Assembly (NCBI GenBank): GCA_019454045.1
Contig: SKCR01021123.1
Location: 1 to 64,000 of the forward strand
Reading direction: 5' to 3'
DNA: 64,000 nucleotides
From: Zanthoxylum bungeanum
Lineage: Eukaryota > Streptophyta > Magnoliopsida > Sapindales > Rutaceae
The first letter of the stretch is position 1. Every line of letters begins with the position of its first letter. A program made the translations under genes and the position numbers. The notes beneath the pieces were generated by a model. The model worked only from the letters and a program-made list of their open reading frames with translations, did no database searches and had not been told where the DNA came from. This document shows, piece by piece, positions 10,665-22,150 of this stretch.

Positions 10665-12155
10665 TTGGACAAAAATGAAAATTTTTGGAACAATGTCAAT
10701 GGAGCTCCAATGGAATCTGGGAACATGGTTGGGCAACAATATCCCGAGGCCGCTAGTCTCAGAAGTTCCTCTAGTTTCTTGCATCCTCCTCATAACGTCC
10801 AGCATCACAGTTTCCATCACCCAACACCTCATGTTCAAGGAGTTAGAAATCACAATACAAATGTTGTTCACCCTCAAGTGGCAGCAGCTTCATATAGAGT
10901 TCCATCAAGTTATTCTGCGCACAACACTATGAATCTTTCACAAGATGGTTTGGAGATGGTGCCAAGACATATGAGACATGTTCCTCCAACTGGCTTTAGG
11001 ATATACCGTTCTCCAAGAGATGGACATGTGCCTGAGACAACTTTAAGACAGCGGAACCTCCCTCACCTGAGAGTTTTCCATCATATGTAATACTTTCACT
11101 TTATTATTGCGATTTCTATTTTTTTGTCAGTCATAGGTGGTGCATTATTTATAATGACATATTTTTCTTTCGTTTTGTCAATCATGTTCTTGTGTATGGT
11201 CTATTCAGTTGACTTACTTGTTACTGTCTATAAAGTATGATATTTTTATTAATGTGTAGGGAGTTTTTTTACTTGAGATCCCCGACTTTTATGAAGTAGG
11301 GAACTTTATTGACAATCATAGAGACATGCGCTTGGATATAGAAGACATATCTTATGAGGTAAGCAAACTACTAATTTGTTTAATATTTTACCTTAAACTG
11401 CCTGAGTGCCCCAATAAATGAATTTAGTAAAAGTGTTTTGTGGGGCTATCTGAATGGAAAAAAAAACATTATATGGGGTATCATATTGAACTGAATCTAA
11501 TTTCTGACCTATATAATCTATATCTAGATCCTTTATTAGGTATATTATGAGATGGAGAAATGCATTACTTTGCCAAAAATTTGACTGTAGACATCCTTTC
11601 AATGAGTATCATTTCGGACTCGTACAAATTCTGCAGACCTTTTAGATACACCTCAAAACCTTGAAATTCTAATTTCTAATCACATGAGCTTCTTGAACTA
11701 GGGGAGCGAATTGGCAATGTAAACACTGGGTTGTCAGAAGAAGCTGTCACAAGCCAATTAAAGACAAGAACTTATTTATTGGCCATAACTAATATCAATC
11801 TGGAAGAGCCAGCATCTGCAGATCAGGAACCTGATTTTTGCATTATATGCCAGGTAATAGGAGTTATGTCATATGTTTTATAAAAGAACTCATGTAAATA
11901 TCAACGACTTGTAATTCCATTTTGTGACTTTTCAGAATTATTTTATGTTTGATCCTGTTTCATTCACAATCACTGCTGACATATAACATTTTCGGTGTAT
12001 CTATTTGGGTATTGCAGGAAGTTTATAGGGATCATGAGAGGATCGAAACTCTTGGTTGTGGTCACGAATACCATGCCGAATGCTTGAAGAAGTGGCTGTT
12101 CGTGAAGAACGCCTGTCCCATATGCAAATCTGAAGCATTATCCACAAAAAGCTAG
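10665..12155 (+). pseudogene. RING-H2 E3 ubiquitin ligase, 5'-truncated and probably frameshifted
   Basis: Exons are 10665-11086, 11260-11358, 11689-11853 and 12018-12155. The last three are all phase 0 and give an intact 133-residue C-terminus: DIEDISYE, LLELGERIGNVNTGLSEE, then a RING-H2 finger (C-x2-C-x14-C-x-H-x3-H-x2-C-x10-C-x2-C). This matches large plant RING-H2 ligases of the MBR/HIP1/RHG1A type, which transfer ubiquitin from E2 to targets. The first exon encodes the family's Ser/His-rich middle region but begins abruptly, with its first in-frame ATG at 10710. At its 3' end the only good donor (GTAATA, 11087) leaves phase 2 against a phase-0 acceptor, as though one base were lost. The usual long N-terminus is absent. 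A short RING-only product from an internal start remains possible. Confidence 0.6.
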
Positions 12156-12533
12156 TATGTCTAAAAAATGGGGTGATCTTAAACTTAGAAGAAAATAAAG
12201 TATAGGAAATTCGTGTCCTTTGGGGCATATCAGTACGTAAATGCTGCTACTTGTTGTGCTTCAACTGATCTATTTATTATAACAAAGTGGTTATTTTGTT
12301 ATGTATTCTGTACATGTACCTGCATATATTTTGCCAACAGTCGCAATGACTAGAAAATCATTTTTTGTTGCTCTTGTATTTAATCAAAAATTGTATAGAC
12401 TTTCTCGTTATGTTTTTGCCTTGCTATTAAAATGTCTTTGGATACTTTTCTATGATTTACATAGTCGGAAAAGCTCCTAATATTTCCTCTGTTATTTTTT
12501 TTGTCTTGTGATCTTATTAGTAATTCAAGAGTA
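12156..12533. other. RING-gene 3' UTR and flank
   Basis: AT-rich sequence following the TAG at 12153-12155. It has no ORF of note. It ends at the Copia-1 target duplication GTTTA (12534-12538). Confidence 0.5.
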
Positions 12534-12538
12534 GTTTA

Positions 12539-13654
12539 TGAAAATTCGGGGTTATCCTAAGTTCCGACCCTCTGCGGAATTTAACACAATAAACAAGACA
12601 AGTCCTGATTACTGCTACTATGGAAAAATTAACATGCAACCACAATATCCAACAATTAATTATGCTACAAATATTAAAAACAATAATAATAAAATAAAGC
12701 AGCAAATTAAATCAATCACATAAAATTCAACACAATGATTTTGGTGACGAAGTGGAAAACTCTTCCGAGTAAAAAACCACTCTAGGTATAGGCTACCACC
12801 CGAATCCACTATATAGAGAAAAACTTACAACGATGGTCAAGACCTATGGTGGCAACTCCACCGACTCAAGTACCTCAATACTGCAAGAACTCAAGGCAAC
12901 TCCTCAAGCCCGCGACCCACGGTTTTCTTCAGAACCTTTGAAGTCTCTGAGTAGATTATATCACCAATGACGCCGGAACTCCGACTACCAAACTTCCTCC
13001 TAAAGAACTCTAAGGGTTTAGGGAATTTGGGTTAAGTTGTGTTGAAGGTTTATCAAAGATGGAATCTCACCATTAATGAAGAAGACAAGAAGATAAAAAG
13101 TCTTCAATGGTGGAATCAAATAAGGTTGAAAGCTTTGAAGGATTTTGGCTCAAAGGATTTTTGTTTCAACTATTGGGGAAGGTGGCTCAATGTTTGTTTA
13201 TAGGTAGGGCAAATGAAAAGGGTTTCCTAGTCTTATTTAGGCTTAAAAACGTGTCTAAGAAAACCTACTTACGCATGAACGTTCGAACGCACTTCAAACG
13301 CAACTCAAACGCAAAGTTTCTGCCTCGAAAACGTTCGAACTATTTTACGAACGCAACACGAACGCAGACTAGTTTCAGGGGCAACTTAAAATGCTTGTAA
13401 CTTTCTCGTCTCTTAGCCAAATCATAATTTCTTTATATGTACGCGATCTTCTTCGAGTTTACTTTCCAATGAAAATGACTGAATGTCAATTGGAGCTCTA
13501 AATATTCTGAAATATGCAAAAGAGTAAACATCGCTCTGAAATCTCAATCTCATGTTGCCAAATACTTGTCAATTGCTCCGAGATCTTCAAGACTCATTAC
13601 AACTCAATTGAACTTGTTTTGTTACGGACATTGCCAATAAAAATGGAACTAACA
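12539..13654 (-). repeat. Copia-1 left LTR (3' LTR)
   Basis: TGAAAATTCGG to GGAACTAACA on the + strand. It contains several CGTTCGAA-type words around 13275-13365, also found in the Tat/Ogre LTR at 52.8-53.4 kb. Confidence 0.9.
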
Positions 13655-15336
13655 ATCTCCCCCTTTGGCATTCCGTTACAAAACACTACCTATTACAAAG
13701 ACTACGGTAATAGACCCAAAAAGCAAATAGTCAACTGTCAACCATCAAAACAGTGACTTATTGCAAATGTACTCGATCTAACACCTAACAAAGTAGTCTT
13801 GAAAATAATGCCACCGCAGCAACATATCTGCTACCTGAAACATCCACAAACAACAATATACCGTGAAAAATATTGGGATAATCAAGAAAAACATAAAGCA
13901 TGTAAAACTCTCATGCATGTACAAGTAGAAATCCATCTCCCCCTTAATCTTAACTCCCCTTAAAACGGAGATATCTAAAGGATATTCTACGGCTCCCTCC
14001 TATATATTAAGGCTCTCTCCCTTAATATATTACTCTCCCCATTTTGTCACGAAATGACAAAGGGTAAAAGAAACAGGAAAAAAAAAATAGGAGAACAAGA
14101 GACAACACATGCAAGAATATAAACAGACAGGAATTACTCCCTCTCACTAACAAGCACATAAAATTAGCAAAATAACACACGGGAAGTAAATTAAAACTCA
14201 AAAAAGTGCACAAGAAAGAAGAAAAAAAAATGGTATGCAATAGCATGAAACACACACATGCACATACTGAGATAAATAAAAATCCTGTCAAAAAATGTCT
14301 GAAACAGCATTTAAAGCTGATACAATGATACACAGTCAGTATTCAGCTGTTTATAACATGAAACAATATGCATCATTTTAAAAGTGGCTAAATACAACAC
14401 TTATGCATATGACATAAACACCAAAGCATATAAAGCACTTGCGTGAAAAGTAAAGTGCATAACGAATCAAGGCTTAAGACCTTATTTTATGAGCTGGACA
14501 CAGCAAAAGAAATTCATCTCTAAACAAACCAAGTCCACAAAATAGGTGTTCAAACCCAGCACCACTAGGACCTGAAAATAAGCAACATTGGTTGCATGCT
14601 ATATTGTTTACCCCATAAATATCATGAGATCATATTTAATAACTCTTGCGAGTGAAAGATTTTGCCCATATCTTTTGAATTTAGCCATTTTGGCTCTTTT
14701 GCACTTGAGTCTCATTTTTTTAAATATATTTCTTTTTACTTTTGCAAAAAGGGATAGCACAAGGTCAACTAGTCAAAGGTCACACTATTGAGCAAACAAA
14801 GTATGAAAGAGATTAGATTGCCATTCCAAAAACTCATACATTTGATCAAGCCTTGATAAAATAAAATCGTGTATGTGAATTGCAAGCACAAGATATACCA
14901 AGAGTTTTTATCACACACACATATGCATATAGAGCATAAAAAAAAATAACAGCATATCATACATGCATAATCATATATCCTACATACCAGGATCACATGC
15001 ACATGTTATTCATGCTCTAACAAGCCAAAAAAAAAATATTTTTGGTCTTTTTCACTTTCTATTTTTTTTTGAATTTTTCAGTTTTAAAACACAAAAATAA
15101 AGACACAACATGACTTGGCAATATCCAATGGTACGTGGAGTTGTATCTCGAGTGCAGATCATACTACCGTTCATTCGGAATCGACTATGAAATTTATGAC
15201 TGGGTTTCCATCCTATATACCAAGGAATATATAACAAAATAAAAACCCACACACCCATATGCAGTGAAAAAAATAAACGTGCAGAAATAGAAAAACACAC
15301 GCACATACACATGCAATGGGAAAGAAAATGCAACTT
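13655..15336. other. Copia-1 non-coding interior where pol is expected
   Basis: No reverse transcriptase, integrase or envelope-like frame is recognisable. The minus strand carries the polypurine tract near 13655-13675 and a second purine block (GACAAAATGGGGAGAG) near 14032-14048. The only distinctive segment is the ~110-bp module at 15110-15230 shared with the Tat/Ogre LTR. Confidence 0.6.
15110..15230. repeat. ~110-bp module shared with gypsy LTRs
   Basis: It carries the words GGTACGTGGAGTTGTA, CATTCGGAATCG and GGGTTTCCATCC. The same module occurs at 52620-52735, 53948-54050 and 63156-63260, all inside the Tat/Ogre LTRs. Confidence 0.85.
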
Positions 15337-16527
15337 CTAGGAAGAGTTATATCGAAGTGCACTCTCATCATGCCTGTCAGGATTAAGGCATTCAGAAGTA
15401 TATGGGAAAACATCGTGCTTCCTCACCCATATTTTTCTAGGAATCTCTTTCTCACGAGAATTCCCAGTCAACAAAGCAAGTTTCTCACTAAGGAATTTAG
15501 CTTGTTTAGTTAGCACAGAAACTTGAGACACTAGATTTGAAGAATCAAATCTAGGAGACATACTCTTAGGCCTTCTCTTATGTTTGTGCAATATGAAGCA
15601 TTTAGGCCTAATGTGTCATGCCTTGCCACAGTGATGGCATACAGGTACAAACCTCGAATGAGAGCGAGGTTTTCCCATAACACCTCTAGATTGAGGTTGG
15701 GAAACAGGACGAGGAACAACATGAGGAGTAACATGACTACATACAACAAGTTTCTTACCTAAGTCACGTTTAGCTGATACAGACACAGCTTTGGAAGAAG
15801 AAGCCTTATTAAAGTTAGGCTCAGAAACAATACCAAACATACGGTCCGCCTTTTTATTTCCACTAGAAAATACGGACAATTGGGTTCTAGCATCTTCAAG
15901 TTCGGTCTCTAATATTTGGACTATATTAACTAGGCTACTGTTCATCTCCTCTAAGTCATCAACCATCAAAAGGCTTTGCTCAAATTTGGCTTGAGCTTCA
16001 TTCTTTTCTAGCTCTACAGCTTTCAGCCTTTTATTGACCTCTATATTAGTCTTCTTAATAGCTAAACTCTCATTAAACAGTTCAACATAAGCTACTTGAA
16101 GACTTTCCTCATCAACTGACTCATCAAGAGAAATATCAGAATCTACATCATTGGCTACATTCTCTCTCACATCAGGAACACTAGCAATAAAAGCAATATA
16201 ATTGCCTCTAGGAGAATCATCAACTTCAGAATCACTAAGGGATGCTGCCATGGCTTTCTTGCCTTTAGCCCTAAGGTATGTGGGACACTCAGATCTAACA
16301 TGCCCATATCCTTCACATTCATGGCACTGGACACCTCGGGATCTATTATCCCTATCCCCTCTAGACTCTCTCATGCTATGCCTACTCTCTCTAGGCTTAT
16401 TCTCCATATCTCTATCACTGTTATGGCCACTCTTCCTAAGTTTAAGAAATTTCTTAAACTTCTTTGTAAACAAGGCCAAATCACTATACGTGAGGGTATC
16501 ACAATTTAAGGGTTGACTACGCTCCAT
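15337..16527 (-). pseudogene. gag: Copia-1 gag with one in-frame stop
   Basis: Translation from the ATG at 16527 gives LALFTKKFKKFLKLRK, then a zinc knuckle CHECEGYGHVRSEC (C-x2-C-x4-H-x4-C), a serine/acidic stretch and a coiled coil. A second knuckle reads CHHCGKA-stop-HIRPKC. The TGA (15616-15618) stands where Gly is expected, and the same frame stays open to 15337. The frame therefore carries a single nonsense change. Gag would form the virus-like particle and bind element RNA. It ends near IWVRKHD, just where SIRE-type polyproteins run into protease, so the pol deletion begins directly after it. The N-terminal capsid part also looks shortened. Confidence 0.75.
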
Positions 16528-16568
16528 AGCTAAAGGGTCAAGGATCGAGTTCAGGCTCTGATACAAAT

Positions 16569-17686
16569 TGAAAATTCGGGTTATCCTAAGTTCCGACCCT
16601 ATGCGGAATTTAACACAATAAACAAGACAAGTTCTGATTACTGCTACTATGGAAAAATTAACATGCAACCACAATATCCAACAATTAATTATGCTGCAAA
16701 TATTAAAAACAATAATAATAAAATAAAGCAGCAAATTAAATCAATCACACAAAATTCAACACAATGATTTTGGTGACAAAGTGGAAAACTCTTCCGAGTA
16801 AAAAACCACTCCGGGTATAGGCTACCACCCGAATCCACTATATAGAGAAAAACTTACAACGATGGTCAAGACCTATGGTGGCAACTCCACCGACTCAAGT
16901 ACCTCAATACTGCAAGAACTCAAGGCAACTCCTCAAGCCCGCGACCCACGGTTTTCTTCAGAACCTTTGAAGTCTCTGAGTAGATTATATCACCAATGAC
17001 GCCGGAACTCCGACTACCAAACTCCCTCCTAAAGAACTCTAAAGGTTTATGGAATTTGGGTTAAGTTGTGTTAAAGGTTTATCAAAGATGGAATCTCACC
17101 ATTAATGAAGAAGACAAGAAGATAAAAAGTCTTCAATGGTGGAATCAAATAAGGTTGAAAGCTTTGAAGGATTTTGGCTCAAAGGATTTTTGTTTCAACT
17201 ATTGGGGAAGGTGGCTCAATGTTTGTTTATATAGGTAGGGCAAAGGAAAAGGGTTTCCTAGTCTTATTTAGGCTTAAAAATGTGTCTAAGAAAACCTACT
17301 TACGCATGAACATTCGAACGCACTTCAAACGCAACTCAAACGCAAAGTTTCTGCCTCGAAAACGTTCGAACTAATTTACGAACGCAACACGAACGCGGAC
17401 TGGTTTTCAGGGGCAACTTAAAATGCTTGTAACTTTCTCGTCTCTTGGCCAAATCATGATTTCTTTATATGTACGCGATCATCTTCGAGTTTACTTTCCA
17501 ATGCAACTAACTGAATGTCAATTGGAGCTCTAAATATTCTGAAATATGCAAAAGAGTAAACATCGCTCTGAAATCTCTATCTCATGTTGCCAAATACTTG
17601 TCAATTGCTCCGAGATCTTCAAGACTCATTACAACTTAATTGAACTTGTTTTGTTACGGACATTGCCAATAAAAATGGAACTAACA
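16569..17686 (-). repeat. Copia-1 right LTR (5' LTR)
   Basis: Near-identical partner of the left LTR, followed by the TSD GTTTA. Small differences (for example one TATA dinucleotide near 17229) suggest a fairly recent insertion. Confidence 0.9.
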
Positions 17687-17954
17687 GTTTATGCTAATAT
17701 GCTTATCTTTGTTATATTGGAAAATGACCTGATTCGTTGCTGAGCTGATTTTTATAAATTGTGATTGGTTATTTTTATTAGATAAGAATTTAAAAATAAT
17801 TGAATCTTAACCTTCCACTACTATATATGCAAACGTGGTAGAATATTATAAAAATCTGAGCACAGAAAAGATTCGGAAAAACTTTAGGGTTTTTCATGGA
17901 AGGATGTAATCTGTGAAATTCTCTACAAATACTATCAAGTAACAACTATATACG

Positions 17955-18490
17955 TAAGAGGGGGTGAATTGTGTATTGGCCAAATATTTTGGAATTAAAA
18001 ATCTTTACGATTTTAAACTACTTAACTAGTAGATTTATCAAATAATCTGATAATTCAATTTCCACAATTGATATATGCAATCATTAAATTAAATATCAAT
18101 TTACTCAATGAAAAGTTTTATTAAATGATAAACTAATATAATATAAAACTTGCGATAAATAAAAGAGTAAAGGTTAGAGAAACTGATACTGTAATTTATA
18201 GTGGTTCGATCAACAATGCTTACGTCCACTCCTCCAAGCCACGGTTGAAGTTTTCCATTACTCAAAAGTGATTTCACACTTTACACTGAGTTTTCCATGG
18301 CTCACTCACAAACCAAGAGTTTTTTTCCTAGGTTTACTTCAAACTTTTACACAAGAGTTTCATCTCCTAGGTTCACTCAAAACCTTTACAAAAATTCACC
18401 ATTTTGAGTATACCCACTCAACGAGGGATTTCCACAACCACAAGTGTTTAAGATAAGAAGGTTTTAAAATATCAATTGAGTACTCACAAA
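17955..18490. repeat. Degraded copia-type LTR fragment
   Basis: The start AAGAGGGGGTGAATTGTGTA and the later TAGTGGTTCGATCAACAATG with TACGTCCACTCCTCCAAGCC are motifs common in plant copia LTRs. No partner LTR, primer site or TSD is found, so this is an old fragment. The remainder of 17692-18880 shows no gene. Confidence 0.4.
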
Positions 18491-18879
18491 AGATAAATAA
18501 GATTAAAGATATGAGTTGCTAACCCAAGTAATTCCAAACTCACTAATATGATATGAATGTGTAATGTGTGAGTTTTGATTATAAAGAGAGTGTTTGATAA
18601 TGAAGATTAAATAAAACTCCATGTTTTTGCTTTGTAAGTTGAAGTAATATTATTTAGACTTTATAGTTTGTAGTTGAAACTTTTGTTCACTGAATGACTG
18701 AATTTGAATGATTGAATTTGAGAAATGTATTATTATTTTGTAGTTTTATTCATTAAACTTTTATTGTACTAATTACGAACTACAAAAACATGGAATAAAA
18801 CTGTCAAACACACCAACGTAGAACAAAAATAGTGAAACAAAAACAATGAAAAATGTATGCGCCCTAGCATAACATAATA

Positions 18880-19075
18880 GGTGTTTTTAGATAATTAATA
18901 ACCCAACAAAATTGTAGAAAAAAGCCACTCAATATTTGTGCGCCCCAACATAACGTAAGAAGTGAAAATATAAATTTCCAGATTGTAAGAATTAAGAATC
19001 GAACCTGTGACCACTTATAAATTAATCAAACACTTTACCATTTCAGCTACACACTTATTTTGTCAAAATTGTATC
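18880..19075 (-). mobile_element. tRNA-derived SINE (candidate)
   Basis: On the minus strand an A-box-like TAGCTGAAATGG (19038-19049) is followed about 32 nt later by a B-box-like GGTTCGATTCT (18995-19005). This is the spacing of an RNA polymerase III promoter. The body continues AT-rich towards 18880. A clear tail and TSD were not identified, so the ends are approximate. Confidence 0.5.
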
Positions 19076-19079
19076 ATTA

Positions 19080-19925
19080 AAATTATATATATTATATTCC
19101 ACTGCATATTATGTTGACACGGCCCGACCCACCCCCGCGGTTTTTTGACCCGACCCCCGAGTGCTGAAACTTAGTAATTGTATAGATATTCGAACCAATG
19201 GACTTGTCACAATTGATCATAATTAACGCTGCCTCACAAGCTATCTCTTCTCGAACCCATTGAAATACATTCTTTAGTGAATATCCGAAATACTCTTAAT
19301 TATAACCAAATTTAATATTTAAATAAATAAATACTCTTAATTATTTCTTTTTGAATGAAATAATTTTTCGGTTATTTCGGTAGGATATCCGAATATTCGA
19401 TCGGTTTATGATATGGATACCAACTATTAAATTTTTTCGGATTGAGATATTGTATTTGGGTTCGGTTTCGTCCAAAATGGTCGGATATCCGATCATTTCC
19501 ATACCTAATTCTAAGTAAATATCAACATTAAGAAATCTTTCTTCATGCTCATTCACTGCCCCGTAATGAATAAAAATTGTAAGCGAAAATAATAAGTATA
19601 CAACTCACGTACATGCTCATTAACATATGTAACTAATGAAAATTATAAGTAAATATCAACATTATTAACTTGTGCTCATTCAATTGTGATGTTTCATCTT
19701 TTTGTATTCACTTATAACCATTAAACATGAAATCAAGATCGAAATCGAAGCATTAAACATGAATTAAATAAAAAGTAATTGTTAGATATAACCAATACAT
19801 ACAACTTCACACCATTGATATGCAATTTCACCATTAAGATGCAACTTTCAACCATAAAACATGGAATAAAATTTTATGCTTCAAATACAAAAATTAAATA
19901 ATGACTATGAAACATGAAACAAACA
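19080..19925. other. AT-rich spacer with a possible transposon end
   Basis: No gene is seen. Around 19360-19510 the words GGATATCCGA and TCGGATATCC occur in inverted orientation together with TTCGGTT words, as in subterminal regions of DNA transposons. No TSD was found, so I do not assign an element. Confidence 0.3.
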
Positions 19926-19929
19926 TCAT

Positions 19930-21505
19930 TCATTATACAACCATTAACAATAAACATGCCGCATGAAACCATTAGACTTGAAATTTTAGCAATAATATGC
20001 ACTTGCATCTACCTAGAAAACTAATCCAACTTCTACCATTAGACTTGAAACTTTCACCAATAAATATGCAATATTTCTAATATGAAACCTTTAACAATAA
20101 ACATGCAACATAAAACCATTGGATTTGAAATTTTAGCAATAACATGCAATTGCATTTGCCTCAAAAACCGCACATGTAACTATGCCATTGAATATGCAAC
20201 TTCTACCATTAGACTTGCAACCTTTACCAATAAATATGCAATATTTCTAATATGAAACCTTTAACAATAAACATGCAACATGAAACCATTGGACTTGAAA
20301 TTTTAGAAATAACATGCAATTGCATCTGCCTCGAAAATCGCACATGTAACTATGACCATTGAATATGCACATTCTACCATTAGACTTGCAACTTTCACTA
20401 ATAAATATGCAATATTTCTAATATGAAACCTTTAACAATGAACATGCAATTGGACTTGCAATTTTAGTAATAACATGCAATTGCATCTGCCTCGAAAACC
20501 GCACAAGTAACTATGGCCATTGAATATGCAACTTCTATCATTAGACTTGCAATATTTACCAATAAATATGCAATATTTCTAATATGAAACCTTTAACAAT
20601 AAAGATGCAACATGAAACCATTGGACTTGAAATTTTAGCAATAACATGCAATTGCATCTGCCTCGAAAATCGCACATGTAACTATGACCATTGAATATGC
20701 ACCTTCTACCATTAGACTTGCAACTTTCACCAATAAATATGCAATATTTCTAATATGAAACCTTTAACAATGAACATGCAACATGAAACCATTGGACTTG
20801 TAATTTTAGCAATAACATGCAATTGCATCTGCCTCGAAAACTGCACATGTAACTATGACTATTGAATATGCACCTTCTACTATTAGACTTGCAACTTCAC
20901 CAATAAATATGCAATATTTCTAATATGAAACCTTTAACAATAAACATGTAACATGAAACCATTGGACTTGCAATTTTAGCAATAACATGTAATTGCATCT
21001 GTCTCGAAAATCGCACATATAACTATGACCATTGACTATGCTCCTCTACCATTAGACTTGCAACGTTCACCAATAAATATGCAATATTTCTAATATGAAA
21101 CCTTTAACAATAAACATGCAACATGAAACCATTAGACTTGAAATTTTAGCAATAACATGCAATTGCATTTTCCTCGAAAATCGCACATGTAACTATAGCC
21201 ATTGAATATGCAACTTCTACCATTAGACTTGCAACTTTTACCAATAAATATGCAATATTTCTAATATGAAACCTTTAACAATGAACATGCAACATGAAAT
21301 CATTGGACTTGAAATTTTAGCAATAACATGCAATTGCATCTGCCTCGAAAATCGCACATGTAACTATGACAATTGAATATGCAAATTCTACCATTAGACT
21401 TGCAACTTTCGCCAATAAATATGCAATATTTCTAATATGAAACCCTTAACAATGAAAATGAAACCTACAACCATTAGACTTGAAATTTTTAACAAAAACA
21501 TGCAA
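19930..21505. repeat. Satellite-like tandem array, ~170-bp monomer, about nine copies
   Basis: The marker AACATGCAATTGCAT (or a close variant) recurs at 19994, 20141, 20311, 20472, 20643, 20814, 20984, 21154 and 21325. Spacings are 147, 170, 161, 171, 171, 170, 170 and 171 bp. Each unit also carries TTAGACTTGCAACTTT, AATATGCAATATTTCTAATA and CATGAAACCATTGGACTTG. Divergence is low in the middle and higher at the edges. It has no coding potential. Confidence 0.9.
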
Positions 21506-21582
21506 TAAATTTTTTATATTATTTTATTTTTATCAATATTTTATAATTTATTTAATAAAAATTAATTTTTATAATTTTTTTT

Positions 21583-21621
21583 GAATAACTGGTTGCAACC
21601 GGTTGTTGCAACCAGTTATTC
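21583..21621. repeat. Perfect 17-bp palindrome with 5-nt loop
   Basis: The arm GAATAACTGGTTGCAAC (21583-21599) pairs fully with GTTGCAACCAGTTATTC (21605-21621) around the loop CGGTT. It lies just after the satellite-like array. Confidence 0.9.
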
Positions 21622-21645
21622 TCTTGTTTTTTTTATTATGCTGAC

Positions 21646-21674
21646 TACCCTTGGGTATTTGATACCCAAGGGTA
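21646..21674. repeat. Perfect 12-bp inverted repeat with 5-nt loop
   Basis: TACCCTTGGGTA, loop TTTGA, TACCCAAGGGTA. It is similar in form to the hairpin at 9025-9051. A decayed relative (ACCCATGGGTATTTGATACT) occurs near 4781-4800. Confidence 0.85.
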
Positions 21675-21689
21675 TGTTAGCAATGCCCA

Positions 21690-22150
21690 TACAAGAATTT
21701 GATTTTTTAGAGTCGCCAAATGTTGATGCTAAATTTTTTAGCATCAAAATAAAACGACGCAGAAAATGGATACTAAAGGCTGTTTAAGGAAATGTTTTAG
21801 TATTGAAAATTGATAGGCGCGCCATAATAGACGACACAGAAATTGTACAATTCAGTGTTGATAAAAATAGGTGACGCTAAGACTCATCATTTTTTTAGTG
21901 ACGAACATATGTGGCGTTGCTAAATGTCTAAAATATTTAGCGTCAAAATCTGTCTTGTGGACGCCAAAGTAAGACATTTACCGTCACTAAATTTTTTTTA
22001 TTTTTTTAATAAACTATTATTAAAATATATGTAATTAATCAGTAATTACTCATCTATTTAGATAATATTTTATTGTTTTTAATTTTAAAAAATGAAATTA
22101 AAATAATTATAATATATATAAAATAAAAAATTTATTACATTAGATAATTT
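21690..22150. other. Intergenic, possible DNA-transposon subterminal repeats
   Basis: Inverted words such as GATGCTAAATTTTTTAGCATC and scattered GACGC/GCGTC words recall subterminal repeats of CACTA-like elements. No termini or TSD were found and no gene is seen. Confidence 0.3.

Larger units (their letters stand above)
12539..17686 (-). mobile_element. Copia-1: gag-only, SIRE-like LTR retrotransposon (5148 bp)
   Basis: LTRs (12539-13654 and 16569-17686) end TG...CA and are nearly identical. The element is flanked by the perfect TSD GTTTA (12534-12538 and 17687-17691). On the minus strand the primer site TTTGTATCAGAGCC, a variant of the initiator-Met tRNA site, adjoins the right LTR. The polypurine tract CAAAGGGGGAGATTG adjoins the left LTR. 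The interior (2.9 kb) encodes only gag. Protease, integrase, reverse transcriptase and RNase H are missing, so this is a non-autonomous derivative. Gag with two zinc knuckles plus a coiled coil resembles the SIRE/Maximus lineage. Confidence 0.9.

Noticed and set aside
16542..16734. N-terminal extension of the Copia-1 gag ORF into the LTR
   Set aside because: The frame runs by chance through primer site and LTR; the first gag-like Met is at 16527.
19930..21505. CRISPR-like array
   Set aside because: Repeats are whole ~170-bp monomers without short repeats and unique spacers, in plant nuclear DNA.
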